DNA of 16,427 nucleotides from Deltaproteobacteria bacterium (GCA_021817645.1 JAKAGH010000033.1:1-16427); one strand, 5' to 3'. Positions 6,976-14,454 are shown, numbered from the stretch's first letter. Notes: generated from the letters alone by a model not told the origin. Made by a program: numbers and translations.

Positions 6976-7581
6976 ATGTCCGCCCTGCTAGCCCTCAAGG
7001 AACACGTGGCAGACCTTGATCCGGTGGTCACCAAACTGGTCGCCGGCACCGGCGCAGCCCGAGACGCATTTAACCGGCATAGCCGCAGCAGCATGGAGGA
7101 AATGCAAAATTTGTCCCGGACCGCAGCCCAGGAAATTGAGGCTGCATTGAAGAAACTGGAAGGGGAGAAGGCCCAGGCCGCGGCCGCGGAATTCCAGCGC
7201 CTATCTGGAATCTACCAGCATCTCCAGATCATGTCCCAGAGCATGGGCGCCCTGGCGGACCCCATTCAAAAAAAAATCAAAGACGGGGTGCTGTTTTCCG
7301 ATAAGGCAGTGGCCCAAACCAATTACCTGTTTGATACCCAAGCCGGACTGTTGCGTTCCGTGTTGGATATCTTTAAAACCGACAACGAGTTTCTCAAAAT
7401 CTACACGGAATCGGAAGCCCGGAACCTGATCCAGGCGTGCAGCAATTTTGCCACGGAACATGAAACCCGTCTGATTGAGGGACTTTGCCAGCCCCAGGCT
7501 GCGCCCCTGTTCCTGGCCATCCTCGAGAATATCCGGATTATGGGGCAGCAGGAAAGGGATATCGTCAAACTCTTGACTTGA
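6976..7581 (+). CDS. Hypothetical all-helical protein, possibly PhoU-like
   Basis: The 201-residue product is soluble, with no signal peptide or membrane segment. It is predicted almost wholly helical, with long heptad-like stretches around residues 40-75 (rich in Ala, Glu, Lys) and further amphipathic helices. The C-terminal pattern LAILENIRIMGQQERDIVKL resembles the helix-bundle ends of PhoU and of PhoU-like tails on Na/Pi cotransporters, but this is only a pattern impression, and the metal-binding E/D-x-x-x-D motif of PhoU is not evident. The ATG is well supported by GGGAGG 6 nt upstream. It is the only plus-strand gene here, diverging from the epimerase with 132 bp between start codons and converging on nuoN. 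No phosphate transporter or regulator lies beside it. Function is unknown. Confidence 0.75.
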   Translation: MSALLALKEHVADLDPVVTKLVAGTGAARDAFNRHSRSSMEEMQNLSRTAAQEIEAALKKLEGEKAQAAAAEFQRLSGIYQHLQIMSQSMGALADPIQKKIKDGVLFSDKAVAQTNYLFDTQAGLLRSVLDIFKTDNEFLKIYTESEARNLIQACSNFATEHETRLIEGLCQPQAAPLFLAILENIRIMGQQERDIVKLLT

Positions 7582-7596
7582 GATGATGAAGGTGTG

Positions 7597-7630
7597 GGGG
7601 TGGTTGGAGGCAAGGGCCTTTTACCACCCC
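7597..7630 (+). terminator. GC-rich hairpin after the helical-protein gene, weak terminator candidate
   Basis: GGGGTGGT (7597-7604) pairs with ACCACCCC (7623-7630) around an 18-nt loop, 15 bp past the stop codon. No T-run follows on the plus strand, so it does not fit a classical intrinsic terminator and may be just another repeat fragment. Confidence 0.3.
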
Positions 7631-7643
7631 TCCCCCGTAGAGA

Positions 7644-7723
7644 CAGTAATCAGTAATCAGTAATCAGTGATCGGTAAATGAATTTGACTAAACTGATCAC
7701 TGGTTACTGATTACTGATTACTG
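7644..7723. repeat. 80-bp hairpin of inverted CAGTAAT heptamer repeats
   Basis: The left arm is CAGTAAT three times then CAGTGAT (7644-7671). The right arm is its inverse: ATCACTG, GTTACTG, ATTACTG, ATTACTG (7696-7723). The arms pair over 28 bp with a single T/G wobble. Pairing continues C-G, G-T, G-C, T-A to give a 32-bp stem and a 15-nt loop (7676-7690). The 7-bp periodicity inside a palindrome suggests a slippage-prone, MITE-like dispersed element. Confidence 0.85.
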
Positions 7724-7784
7724 GCCCTAGTATTGTGTCCCAGAAATAAGGTACAAAATATCTCCTATGAATATGCTCAATAAT

Positions 7785-7904
7785 TTCCCCTCTCCCCTCG
7801 GGGGAGAGGTTAGAGGGTGAGGGGGCGACTTTGGCTAAGTGGCGGTAATCAGCCAAAAGACGCCACCCCCACCCCGACCCTCCCCCCTCGAAGGGGGAGG
7901 GAGA
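7785..7904. repeat. C-rich inverted-repeat element (REP/MITE-like)
   Basis: Left unit 7786-7826 begins CCCCTCTCCCCTCGGGGGAG and is itself a hairpin. Right unit 7861-7904 is an imperfect inverted copy ending CCCTCGAAGGGGGAGGG. Between them TTTGGCT (7830-7836) faces AGCCAAA (7851-7857), so the whole ~120 bp can fold into one long cruciform. Very similar CCCTCTCCC...GGGAGAGGG...GTGAGGG palindromes are dispersed in many proteobacterial genomes (general knowledge). It lies downstream of nuoN and may also terminate the nuo transcript. Confidence 0.75.
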
Positions 7905-7953
7905 AAGACTGGGCAAGTTATGTCGGGCATTCTTGGGACGCAACACTAGCTCC

Positions 7954-7967
7954 TGACCCCTGACCCC
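7954..7967. repeat. Short TGACCCC tandem at the nuoN stop codon
   Basis: TGACCCC occurs twice in tandem on the plus strand (7954-7960, 7961-7967) and is followed by TACCCC. The second copy shares its last base with the nuoN TAG stop (7967-7969). Minor, but it adds to the repeat cluster after the operon. Confidence 0.5.
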
Positions 7968-9388
7968 TACCCCGCGATCCGGCCCACCAGCGTCAGCACC
8001 TGCCCGGGCAACAGACCCAGCCACAAAAGGAGGATCAGGATCACCGCCCCGGCCAGGGCTCCGGAAGCCTCGCCCTTAGAGACGGCCGGGCCTTCCCCCC
8101 GGGGCCGCATATAGAGAGAGACCACTACCTTCAGATAAAAAAACATGGAAATGATAACCGTCAGGATACCAATCACCGGCAGGACCCGGTAGTGGGCCTG
8201 GAGCACCACTTTGAAAAGCACCAGCTTGCCCATAAACCCCGCAGTGGGAGGCAGCCCGGCCAAAGAGATGAGGCAGACGCCCAACACCGCGGCCCGCCAG
8301 GGCCGGGCATAACCCAGACCTTGATAATCCTCCAGGGCATCCAGGTCTGCAGCTTCCCCGGACAAGGTGCCCAAAATGCCGAAGGCCCCCAGGTCCATCA
8401 CCGCATAAACCGCCAGATAAAACATCAGGGCCGGCGCCCCCCCCTCCTTCACGGCCACCAGGGCCATGAGCAGATAACCCATCTGCGCCACCGAAGAATA
8501 GGCCAGCAACCGTTTCACCTGGGTTTGGCGCAGCGCCGTGATATTACCCACCACCATGGTGAGCACGGCCAGGCCCCAGATAGCGGGCAGGGCATAATTC
8601 CAGGCGGCCTCCCCCAGCGCCAGGGAAAACCGCAGCAGTGCCGCAAAGAGCGCCACCTTGGAGCCCGCGGACAAGAACGCGGTCACCGGCGCGGGCGCTC
8701 CCTGATAGACATCAGGGGTCCACAGATGAAAGGGGACCAGGGAGATCTTAAAGCCTAGGCCGACGAGAATAAGACTCAGCGCCGCCAAAAATAAGGGTAG
8801 TTCTGCGGGCTGCAGCCTGGCCCCGAGACTGCCGCCGATGTCTAAGGAGCCGGTCGCGGCATAGAGCAGAGCAATGCCAAAGGTGAGAAAGGCGCTGGCC
8901 ACTGCGCCCATGATAAAATACTTCACCCCGGCTTCGTTGGACCCAGCTTCGCCTTTGCGGATGGCGATGAGCACGTACAGGGCCAGGGAGAGCAGTTCCA
9001 GACCCAGAAAAAATATGAGCCAGTGCCCTGCCCCGGCCAGCAAAGCCAGGCCCAACGCGGCAAAGAGCAGCAGGCCGTAGAACTCATCCCCGGCAAAACC
9101 CCGCTCCCGGGCATAGTGGCGCACGAACAGCAGGGTCAACCCGGCAATGGCCAGGAAGAGAAAGTTGAAAAACCGGACATAATTCCCCAGGTCCAACACC
9201 CCGGCGAAACTGGACGCCCGGGGCTCCACCAGAACCACGGCCGCGCCCGCGGCCGCCACTGTCACCAGGGACAGGGCAAAGAGCACTTCCCGGGGCCGGG
9301 ACCGCCAAAACGCGCCCGCGCCAAAGACCACCGACCCGCCTGCGGCCAGGAACAACAAGGGTGAAAGGGCCAGCCAATCGGTAGGCAT
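7967..9388 (-). CDS. nuoN: NADH-quinone oxidoreductase subunit N
   Basis: This is the antiporter-like membrane subunit N of complex I, one of three that pump protons. It has 473 residues, close to the usual 450-500, and about 14 hydrophobic segments. The conserved proton-path residues are visible: Glu131 in the FFLGLELLSLALYVL helix, Lys214 in GFKISLVPFHLWTPDVYQGA, and the SAGSKVALFAALLRF stretch of the broken helix. The ATG at 9388 lies 6 bp after the nuoM stop, with AGGA 4 nt upstream. It is the last gene of the nuo operon, and its TAG stop runs into the repeat-rich convergent region. Nothing suggests damage. Confidence 0.96.
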   Translation of the reverse strand: MPTDWLALSPLLFLAAGGSVVFGAGAFWRSRPREVLFALSLVTVAAAGAAVVLVEPRASSFAGVLDLGNYVRFFNFLFLAIAGLTLLFVRHYARERGFAGDEFYGLLLFAALGLALLAGAGHWLIFFLGLELLSLALYVLIAIRKGEAGSNEAGVKYFIMGAVASAFLTFGIALLYAATGSLDIGGSLGARLQPAELPLFLAALSLILVGLGFKISLVPFHLWTPDVYQGAPAPVTAFLSAGSKVALFAALLRFSLALGEAAWNYALPAIWGLAVLTMVVGNITALRQTQVKRLLAYSSVAQMGYLLMALVAVKEGGAPALMFYLAVYAVMDLGAFGILGTLSGEAADLDALEDYQGLGYARPWRAAVLGVCLISLAGLPPTAGFMGKLVLFKVVLQAHYRVLPVIGILTVIISMFFYLKVVVSLYMRPRGEGPAVSKGEASGALAGAVILILLLWLGLLPGQVLTLVGRIAG

Positions 9389-9394
9389 AAGGTC

Positions 9395-10906
9395 CTACAT
9401 CCCCAGCAGCGCCACCTGCTGCGTCTGGTGGAGCATGGTCTGCACCGGGTGCTCCAGGAGATTAAGCAGCGGCGTCGGGTGCAGGCCGATGAAGAGGACG
9501 GCCAGGGCCAGGCTCACCAGGATCAGGGCTTCCCGGCCGTTGATATCCCAAAGTTCGTGCTCGCCCCGGCGCTCGCCGAAGAGGGAGTCCTGCACCATGC
9601 GCAAGATATAAATCACCCCGAAGACGATGCCGCAGAATCCCAGGATGGCGATCACCGGCTGGGACTGAAAAGCGCCGATGAGGATGAGGACTTCTCCCAC
9701 GAAGTTATTGAGGCCCGGCAGGCCCAGAGAAGACAGGGCGAACAACAGGAAAAAGGCGCTGAAAACCGGCATCTTGCCCCAAAGCCCCCCTAAAGCGGCG
9801 AAATCCCGGGAGTGGAGGCGCTCATCCAGCATGCCCACCATGATGAAGAGGGCCGAAGTGGAGAGGCCGTGATTCACCATTTGCAAGAGAGAACCGCTCA
9901 AGGAAATGGGGTTCCAGATGGCGATGCCCACCACCATCAGGCCCATGTGGGAGATGCTGGAATAGGCCACCAACCGCTTGATATCGGTTTGGGTCAGGGC
10001 CACCCAGGCGGCATAAAAGAGCCCCCCCAATCCCAGGGCCAGGAGCAGCGGGCCGAAGAACTTGGCGGCGTTGGGGAACAGGGGGATGCCAAACCGGAGC
10101 AGGCCGTAAATCCCGGTTTTCAATAGCAATCCGGCCAGATCCACGCTCCCGGCCGTGGGGGCCTCGGTGTGGGTGTCGGGCAGCCAGGTATGCACCGGAA
10201 TGAGGGGAATCTTGATGCCGAAGGCCAGCAAAAAGGCCAGGAAGAGCAGGACCTCGGTGGTAAAGCTGTAGCGGGTGTGCATCAGCTGGTAAAGATTGAA
10301 GGTGTACACCCCGGTTTGCTGCCCGTGCAGAATATGGATGGCGATCAGGGCGATGAGCATCAGCAGGCTGCCGGTGAGCGTGTACAGGATGAACTTGATG
10401 GCCGCGTGGATGCGGTTTTTATGGCCCCAAACGCCCACCAGGAAGAACATGGGGATGAGCTGGATTTCCCAAAAAAGATAAAACAGCAGCAGGTCATTGG
10501 CCAGAAAGAGGCCAATCAAAGCGCCTTCCAGAAACAGGATGAAGAAGAAAAAAGACCCCACTTTTTCTTCAATGGCATCCCAGGAAATGAGGACGCAGAA
10601 GATATTGATGAACGCGGTGAGCAGGACCATAACCAGGCTGATGCCGTCGAGCCCCAGGCTGTACTTGGCCCCAAACCCGGCAATCCAGGAGTATTCTTCC
10701 AGCAGCAGCCAGGCGCCCTGGGGGCCGGCTTGGGGCTTGAGGCCCAGGAAAAATAAGGAACCCACCAGGATGATCTCCACCAGGGTCACGGCCAGGCTGG
10801 ACCAGCGGGCCCCGGCGGGATGGCGGTGCAGGGCCAGGGGCAGGAAGCTGCCGAGGATGGGGACGAAAATGATTACGGTTAGTATGGGAAAATGCAGCAT
10901 GGTCAT
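9395..10906 (-). CDS. nuoM: NADH-quinone oxidoreductase subunit M
   Basis: This is the antiporter-like subunit M of complex I, a polytopic inner-membrane proton pump of usual length (503 or 501 residues). Key residues are present: Glu147 in LFYLFWEIQLIPMFFLVGVW, Lys232 in FGIKIPLIPVHTWLPD, and the signature TEAPTAGSVDLAGLLLKTGIYG. Two starts are possible. ATG 10906 has GGAG only 2 nt upstream, whereas ATG 10900, two codons in, has the same GGAG at a good 8-nt spacing. The second is therefore the likelier initiation codon. The gene begins 7 bp after the nuoL stop and ends 6 bp before nuoN, consistent with one polycistronic mRNA. Confidence 0.96.
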   Translation of the reverse strand: MTMLHFPILTVIIFVPILGSFLPLALHRHPAGARWSSLAVTLVEIILVGSLFFLGLKPQAGPQGAWLLLEEYSWIAGFGAKYSLGLDGISLVMVLLTAFINIFCVLISWDAIEEKVGSFFFFILFLEGALIGLFLANDLLLFYLFWEIQLIPMFFLVGVWGHKNRIHAAIKFILYTLTGSLLMLIALIAIHILHGQQTGVYTFNLYQLMHTRYSFTTEVLLFLAFLLAFGIKIPLIPVHTWLPDTHTEAPTAGSVDLAGLLLKTGIYGLLRFGIPLFPNAAKFFGPLLLALGLGGLFYAAWVALTQTDIKRLVAYSSISHMGLMVVGIAIWNPISLSGSLLQMVNHGLSTSALFIMVGMLDERLHSRDFAALGGLWGKMPVFSAFFLLFALSSLGLPGLNNFVGEVLILIGAFQSQPVIAILGFCGIVFGVIYILRMVQDSLFGERRGEHELWDINGREALILVSLALAVLFIGLHPTPLLNLLEHPVQTMLHQTQQVALLGM

Positions 10907-10908
10907 AA

Positions 10909-10912
10909 CTCC
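10909..10912 (-). promoter_or_regulatory. Shine-Dalgarno GGAG that favours the second ATG of nuoM
   Basis: GGAG lies 2 nt before ATG 10906 but 8 nt before ATG 10900. Normal spacing favours 10900 as the true nuoM start. Confidence 0.5.
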
Positions 10913-10913
10913 G

Positions 10914-12887
10914 TTAGAGGAGATACCAGTTCACCGCCAGGGCGCCCAAGAAAACGGCCAACCCCAGGAGCAGCATGGTCAGGTAGGTGGACAGTAGCCC
11001 CGTAGTCCAGCGCCCCAGGCCCCCGGAAAGGCGCAGCAATTGCCCGGCGCCTTTCACCACGCCGTCATCCAAGACCGTTTCATCAACTCCCCGCCAGAGG
11101 AAGCGGCAGAGAGCCCAATAGGGATAGAAAAAACCTTTGGCGAGCCCGATATAACCCCGGTCCACCACCCTTTCATCCACCTGCCGCCAGAGAAACGTCG
11201 ATATGGCCTCATAAGGCCGGATAAAAACCAGACGGTAGAGGTGGTCCAGGTAGAGCCCGGAGAAGAGAAATTCGTGCCAGCCCTCCCGGGCCGGCTCCCG
11301 AGCCGGTCGACGCCCATAAAGGTAATAGGCCAGAACGATGGTGGCGATCACCGAGACCGCGGTGCCCACGCCCATGAGCCACTCCAAAGCCACGGACGCG
11401 CCCAGATCGGGCCGGGCCCCGGGCACCGGGGCCATATAGTTTCCCAGAAAATTTTTGCCAAAGCCGCCGGGGAGATTAAGCAGGCCGTCGCCCAAGGCCA
11501 GAATGGCCAGGGGCCATAGCACCGCGGCCATGAACCGGGGCGGCAGGCGCACTGCTGCAGGTTGGGGGCCGTCAGGCCGCTCCGGAAAGCCGACAAAAAA
11601 GGCCCGGAAGGTGTAAATGGGCGTGAGCAGCGCAGCCAGCACCCCCAAAAACCAGAATATTTTGTAAGAAATCCCGGGGTTTAGGAAGGTAGCGAGCAAG
11701 ATGCGGTCCTTGCTGAAAAACCCGCCCAAGAGTGGAAACGCGCTCAAAGAAACCGCGCCGGCCAGAAAGAGCCAGTAGACCGAGGGCATGAGACGGCGCA
11801 GGTTGCCCATGCGAAAGATATTGTGCTCCTCGGCCAGGGCCTGGATCACGAAGCCCGCGGCCAGAAAGAGAAGGGCCTTGAAAAAGGCGTGGGACACCAG
11901 ATGGAACGTTCCCCCCACGATGTCCCCCGCGCCCACGGCCAGGACCATGTAGCCCACCTGGCTGATGGTGGAATAAGCCAGCATCTTTTTGAGGTCCGAT
12001 TGGGCCAGAGCCGCCAGCGCGGCATAAAGACTGGTCACGGCCCCCACCCCGGCGATGACCAGCATGGCGGTAGGCGAGAGCGACACGACCGGAAACAGCC
12101 GCATGAGCAGGTAGACTCCGGCGGTGACCATGGTGGCCGCGTGGATCAGAGCGGAGACCGGGGTGGGCCCGGCCATGGCGTCCGGCAGCCAGACGGTGAG
12201 AGGCAGTTGCGCGGACTTGCCCACCGCGGCCCACAACAGCAGGAGGCCCAGCAGAGTGGCCATGCCGCTGCTAAGCGAAGATGCCTGAGCATTGATCTGG
12301 GTCAGGGAAAAATTATGGAACAGGACAAAAAACAGGGCCAGGGCCACGCCAAAGGCCACGTCGCCGATGCGGGTGCAGATAAAGGCCTTGCGCCCCGCGT
12401 CGGCATTAGCCGGGTCCCGGTACCAGAAGCCGATCAGGGCGTAGGAGCAGAACCCCACCCCTTCCCAGCCCAGGTAGACGAAGAGCAGATTGTCCGCCAC
12501 GGTGATGACCAGCATGGCAAACACGAAAAAATTCAGATAGCAGAAAAAGCGCACGTAGTCTTCGTCGGCCCGCATAAAGGCCACGGAATAGAGGTGAATG
12601 ATACTGGAGACGAACGCGACCATCAGGGCCATGACCGCGGCCAGGGGGTCGTAATGCACGTTGAAGCTGGCGGATAATTCTCCGGCGGTAAACCAGCCCC
12701 AATAAGTAAAATCGTGGCTCCGGTCTCCCAGCAGGATAATGGCTACTGCGGCCATGACCAGGGACCCCGCCACCCCGGCGCAGGCGATCACCTCCACGGC
12801 CCGCCGGGGCAGGTATCTCCCTAAGAGGGCGTTGGCCACGCCCCCGGATAAAGGAAACAGCAGCAATAGGAGAATAACGATCTTCAC
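10914..12887 (-). CDS. nuoL: NADH-quinone oxidoreductase subunit L
   Basis: This is the distal antiporter-like subunit of complex I. Its C-terminal lateral helix is expected to brace the membrane arm. At 657 residues it is within the family range (about 610-680). Motifs include YLGWEGVGFCSYALIGFWY with Glu142, VGKSAQLPLTVWLPDAMAGP with Lys224, and SALIHAATMVTAGVYL. The start is GTG at 12887, one base after the nuoK TGA, with GAAGGG 5 nt upstream inside the nuoK end, so translation is probably coupled. Residues about 500-657 hold the extra helices and amphipathic region typical of NuoL and absent from M and N. All key residues are kept. Confidence 0.96.
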   Translation of the reverse strand: MKIVILLLLLFPLSGGVANALLGRYLPRRAVEVIACAGVAGSLVMAAVAIILLGDRSHDFTYWGWFTAGELSASFNVHYDPLAAVMALMVAFVSSIIHLYSVAFMRADEDYVRFFCYLNFFVFAMLVITVADNLLFVYLGWEGVGFCSYALIGFWYRDPANADAGRKAFICTRIGDVAFGVALALFFVLFHNFSLTQINAQASSLSSGMATLLGLLLLWAAVGKSAQLPLTVWLPDAMAGPTPVSALIHAATMVTAGVYLLMRLFPVVSLSPTAMLVIAGVGAVTSLYAALAALAQSDLKKMLAYSTISQVGYMVLAVGAGDIVGGTFHLVSHAFFKALLFLAAGFVIQALAEEHNIFRMGNLRRLMPSVYWLFLAGAVSLSAFPLLGGFFSKDRILLATFLNPGISYKIFWFLGVLAALLTPIYTFRAFFVGFPERPDGPQPAAVRLPPRFMAAVLWPLAILALGDGLLNLPGGFGKNFLGNYMAPVPGARPDLGASVALEWLMGVGTAVSVIATIVLAYYLYGRRPAREPAREGWHEFLFSGLYLDHLYRLVFIRPYEAISTFLWRQVDERVVDRGYIGLAKGFFYPYWALCRFLWRGVDETVLDDGVVKGAGQLLRLSGGLGRWTTGLLSTYLTMLLLGLAVFLGALAVNWYLL

Positions 12888-12888
12888 T

Positions 12889-13194
12889 TCAGCCCTTCAG
12901 CAAATTGTAGCGATCCGCCTCCAGGGTGCCGGTGCGGCGCTGGGAGTAGACGATCAAAGCCAGGCCCACCGCCACTTCCGCGGCGGCCACAGCCATGATG
13001 AAGATTACGAAAATCTGGCCTTCCAACTGCTGCCACTTGAGCGAAGCGCCGATCAGGGCCAGGCCTGCGGCGTTTAGCATGACCTCCACGCCGATCAGGA
13101 TCATGATCAGATTCCGCCGGGCCAGGGCGCAGACCGCGCCCAGGAGAAAAAGAATCCCCGCGAGAATGAGCACGTGACTGTAAGGGACGATCAC
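12889..13194 (-). CDS. nuoK: NADH-quinone oxidoreductase subunit K
   Basis: This small complex I membrane subunit has 101 residues, the standard length, and three transmembrane helices. It carries the two buried glutamates of the E-channel: Glu37 in LIGVEVMLNAAGL and Glu73 in MAVAAAEVAVGLAL. The GTG start at 13194 overlaps the TGA of nuoJ in a 4-bp GTGA junction. A strong AAGGAGG just upstream, inside the nuoJ end, supports it, so coupled translation is expected. Its stop is one base from the nuoL start. Confidence 0.96.
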   Translation of the reverse strand: MIVPYSHVLILAGILFLLGAVCALARRNLIMILIGVEVMLNAAGLALIGASLKWQQLEGQIFVIFIMAVAAAEVAVGLALIVYSQRRTGTLEADRYNLLKG

Positions 13195-13721
13195 GGCTCC
13201 TCCTTGGGGGAAGCTATTAAGGTTTCAGCTTCCCGCCGCCCCAGGTACAGGGCCCCCACCAGGGCCACCAAGAGGAGGAAGGAGACGACCTCCACCGCGA
13301 ACCAGTGGCGTTGATAGAGGGCGCGGCCGAACTCCAGGGGCGAGGCCGCGGCCGCGGGGAGAAGGTTGGCGCTGCCGGGCGCGGCAATAATCAGCAAGAT
13401 CAAACTCCCCAGGGCAACCCCGGCCAGGACCAGGGCCGGAAGCCAGCGGCGCACCAAAGCCCCGCCGTTTTGACGATGTTCTTCCAGCCGCAGCATCATG
13501 ATGATGAACAGGAAGAGCACCATGATGGCCCCGGCGTAGATAATTACCTCCAGGAGGGCCACAAAGGGCGCGCCCAGGAGATAGAACAACATCGCGGTTC
13601 CGAAAAAGGAGATCACCAGGTAAACCACGGCGTGGACCAGGTTGCTCCGGGTAATGGCCAGGACGGTGGCCGCCACGGTGACCAGCCCCAGCAGATAAAA
13701 GATGGCCGCGTATAAGGTCAT
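13191..13721 (-). CDS. nuoJ: NADH-quinone oxidoreductase subunit J
   Basis: This is complex I membrane subunit J, which forms part of the central proton axis beside K and H. It has 176 residues and five hydrophobic helices. The diagnostic segment is LLEVIIYAGAIMVLFLFIIM (about 57-76), the TM3 region that includes a pi-bulge in solved structures; the N-terminal helix LVHAVVYLVISFFGTAMLFY is also typical. The ATG at 13721 comes 9 bp after the nuoI stop with AAAGGA 5 nt upstream. The TGA overlaps the nuoK GTG. Confidence 0.95.
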   Translation of the reverse strand: MTLYAAIFYLLGLVTVAATVLAITRSNLVHAVVYLVISFFGTAMLFYLLGAPFVALLEVIIYAGAIMVLFLFIIMMLRLEEHRQNGGALVRRWLPALVLAGVALGSLILLIIAAPGSANLLPAAAASPLEFGRALYQRHWFAVEVVSFLLLVALVGALYLGRREAETLIASPKEEP

Positions 13722-13730
13722 GGAAATCCT

Positions 13731-14288
13731 TTACGGCATATTGCTCTTCAAATCCACCGGGGGGGCCTCGCTGGCATGGGTGCCTTTAGCCCCCACCATG
13801 GCCACGCCCGCATGGCGATAAAAGTTGTATTCCCGGTTCTTGCCCCCGTGGTCCACCAGCAGGTCTTCTTTCTCCGCCACCAGGGTTAAGATGTCATATT
13901 CACAGAACTCGAAGTGGGGCGTCAGCTGAATGGCCAGGGTGGGACAGGCCTCCTCGCACAGGCCGCAATAGATGCAGCGGGCAAAGTTGATGCGGAACCA
14001 GGGAGCCCAGCGGCGGCCGTCTTCCCGCTCCGCGGCCACCATGGAAATGCAGCTCACCGGGCAGACCGCGCTGCAGAGAAAGCAGGCTACGCAACGCTCT
14101 TCCCCCTCCGGGTCCCGGGTGAGGATGATCCGGGCCCGGGCCCGGGCCGGCAAGACCCGCTTGAATTCCGGGTATTCTTCGGTGATGGGCCGGCGGAACA
14201 GGTGGAGCAGGACAATGGCAAAGGAATCCACCAACCCGGTGACGGCCCTAAAAAAGACCTGGAGAAAGTTACCTCGTTGCTGGTTCAT
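13731..14288 (-). CDS. nuoI: NADH-quinone oxidoreductase subunit I (two [4Fe-4S] clusters)
   Basis: This ferredoxin-like subunit carries clusters N6a and N6b, passing electrons toward N2 and quinone at the junction of the peripheral and membrane arms. With ATG 14288 it has 185 residues (E. coli NuoI has 180). The two cluster motifs are CVACFLCSAVCPVSC (C66, C69, C72, C76) and CIYCGLCEEACP (C105, C108, C111, C115), each with the fourth ligand before Pro. RINFARCIYCGLCEEACP and EYNFYRHAG are characteristic. The frame extends 13 codons further to TTG 14327, but the family begins near QQRGNFLQVFF and GAGG precedes ATG 14288 by 9 nt, so the shorter form is chosen. It is separated from nuoH by 166 bp holding a palindromic repeat, unlike all other junctions here. 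Confidence 0.95.
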   Translation of the reverse strand: MNQQRGNFLQVFFRAVTGLVDSFAIVLLHLFRRPITEEYPEFKRVLPARARARIILTRDPEGEERCVACFLCSAVCPVSCISMVAAEREDGRRWAPWFRINFARCIYCGLCEEACPTLAIQLTPHFEFCEYDILTLVAEKEDLLVDHGGKNREYNFYRHAGVAMVGAKGTHASEAPPVDLKSNMP

Positions 14289-14297
14289 ATAACCCAA

Positions 14298-14301
14298 CCT
14301 C
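14298..14301 (-). promoter_or_regulatory. Shine-Dalgarno GAGG that supports ATG 14288 of nuoI
   Basis: GAGG ends 9 nt before ATG 14288. The alternative upstream TTG at 14327 would add 13 residues that look unlike the family N-terminus. Confidence 0.5.
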
Positions 14302-14350
14302 AAGAAGGGGGCGCCTGTTACACTCAAATCGCCAAAAATAAAAGTATTTC

Positions 14351-14432
14351 ACCCCCCTTTTCAAAAGGGGGGCAGGGGGGATTAGATAGGCGCCCGATAA
14401 TCCCCCTAAATCCCCCTTTAAGAAAGGGGGAC
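14351..14432. repeat. MITE-like palindromic element between nuoH and nuoI
   Basis: The left unit has the perfect 10-bp stem CCCCCCTTTT/AAAAGGGGGG (14352-14372, one-base centre), followed by CAGGGGGGATTA. The right unit is its imperfect inverse: TAATCCCCCTAAATCCCCCT with the 8-bp stem CCCCCTTT/AAAGGGGG (14412-14430). The centre is GATAGGCGCCCGAT. The ~82 bp can fold as one large cruciform or two hairpins. Similar AATCCCCC...CCCCTTT...AAAGGGGG repeats are dispersed in many bacterial genomes (general knowledge). In the nuo mRNA it would form strong secondary structure between two subunits. Confidence 0.8.
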
Positions 14433-14454
14433 TTAAAGCATTAAAACCAAGGCG

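Larger units (their letters stand above)
7582..7966. other. Convergent intergenic region filled with palindromic repeats
   Basis: This 385-bp interval lies between two convergent genes, the helical protein (+) and nuoN (-). I see no gene in it. It holds a GC-rich hairpin, an 80-bp heptamer-repeat hairpin, a ~120-bp C-rich inverted repeat and a short TCAGGGG tandem, each listed separately. The structures could end transcription from both sides. Confidence 0.7.

Noticed and set aside
7644..7723. CRISPR-like array.
   Set aside because: The repeats are 7 bp, directly abutting with no spacers, and arranged as an inverted pair.
11823..12677. Long plus-strand frame (284 codons) antisense to nuoL, and similar ones opposite nuoM, nuoN and nuoH.
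   Set aside because: They are His/Gly/Gln-rich low-complexity products typical of GC-rich antisense frames, have no ribosome binding sites, and lie wholly over genes of certain identity.
13731..14327. Longer nuoI starting at TTG 14327.
   Set aside because: The extra 13 residues do not match the family N-terminus and the Shine-Dalgarno fits ATG 14288.
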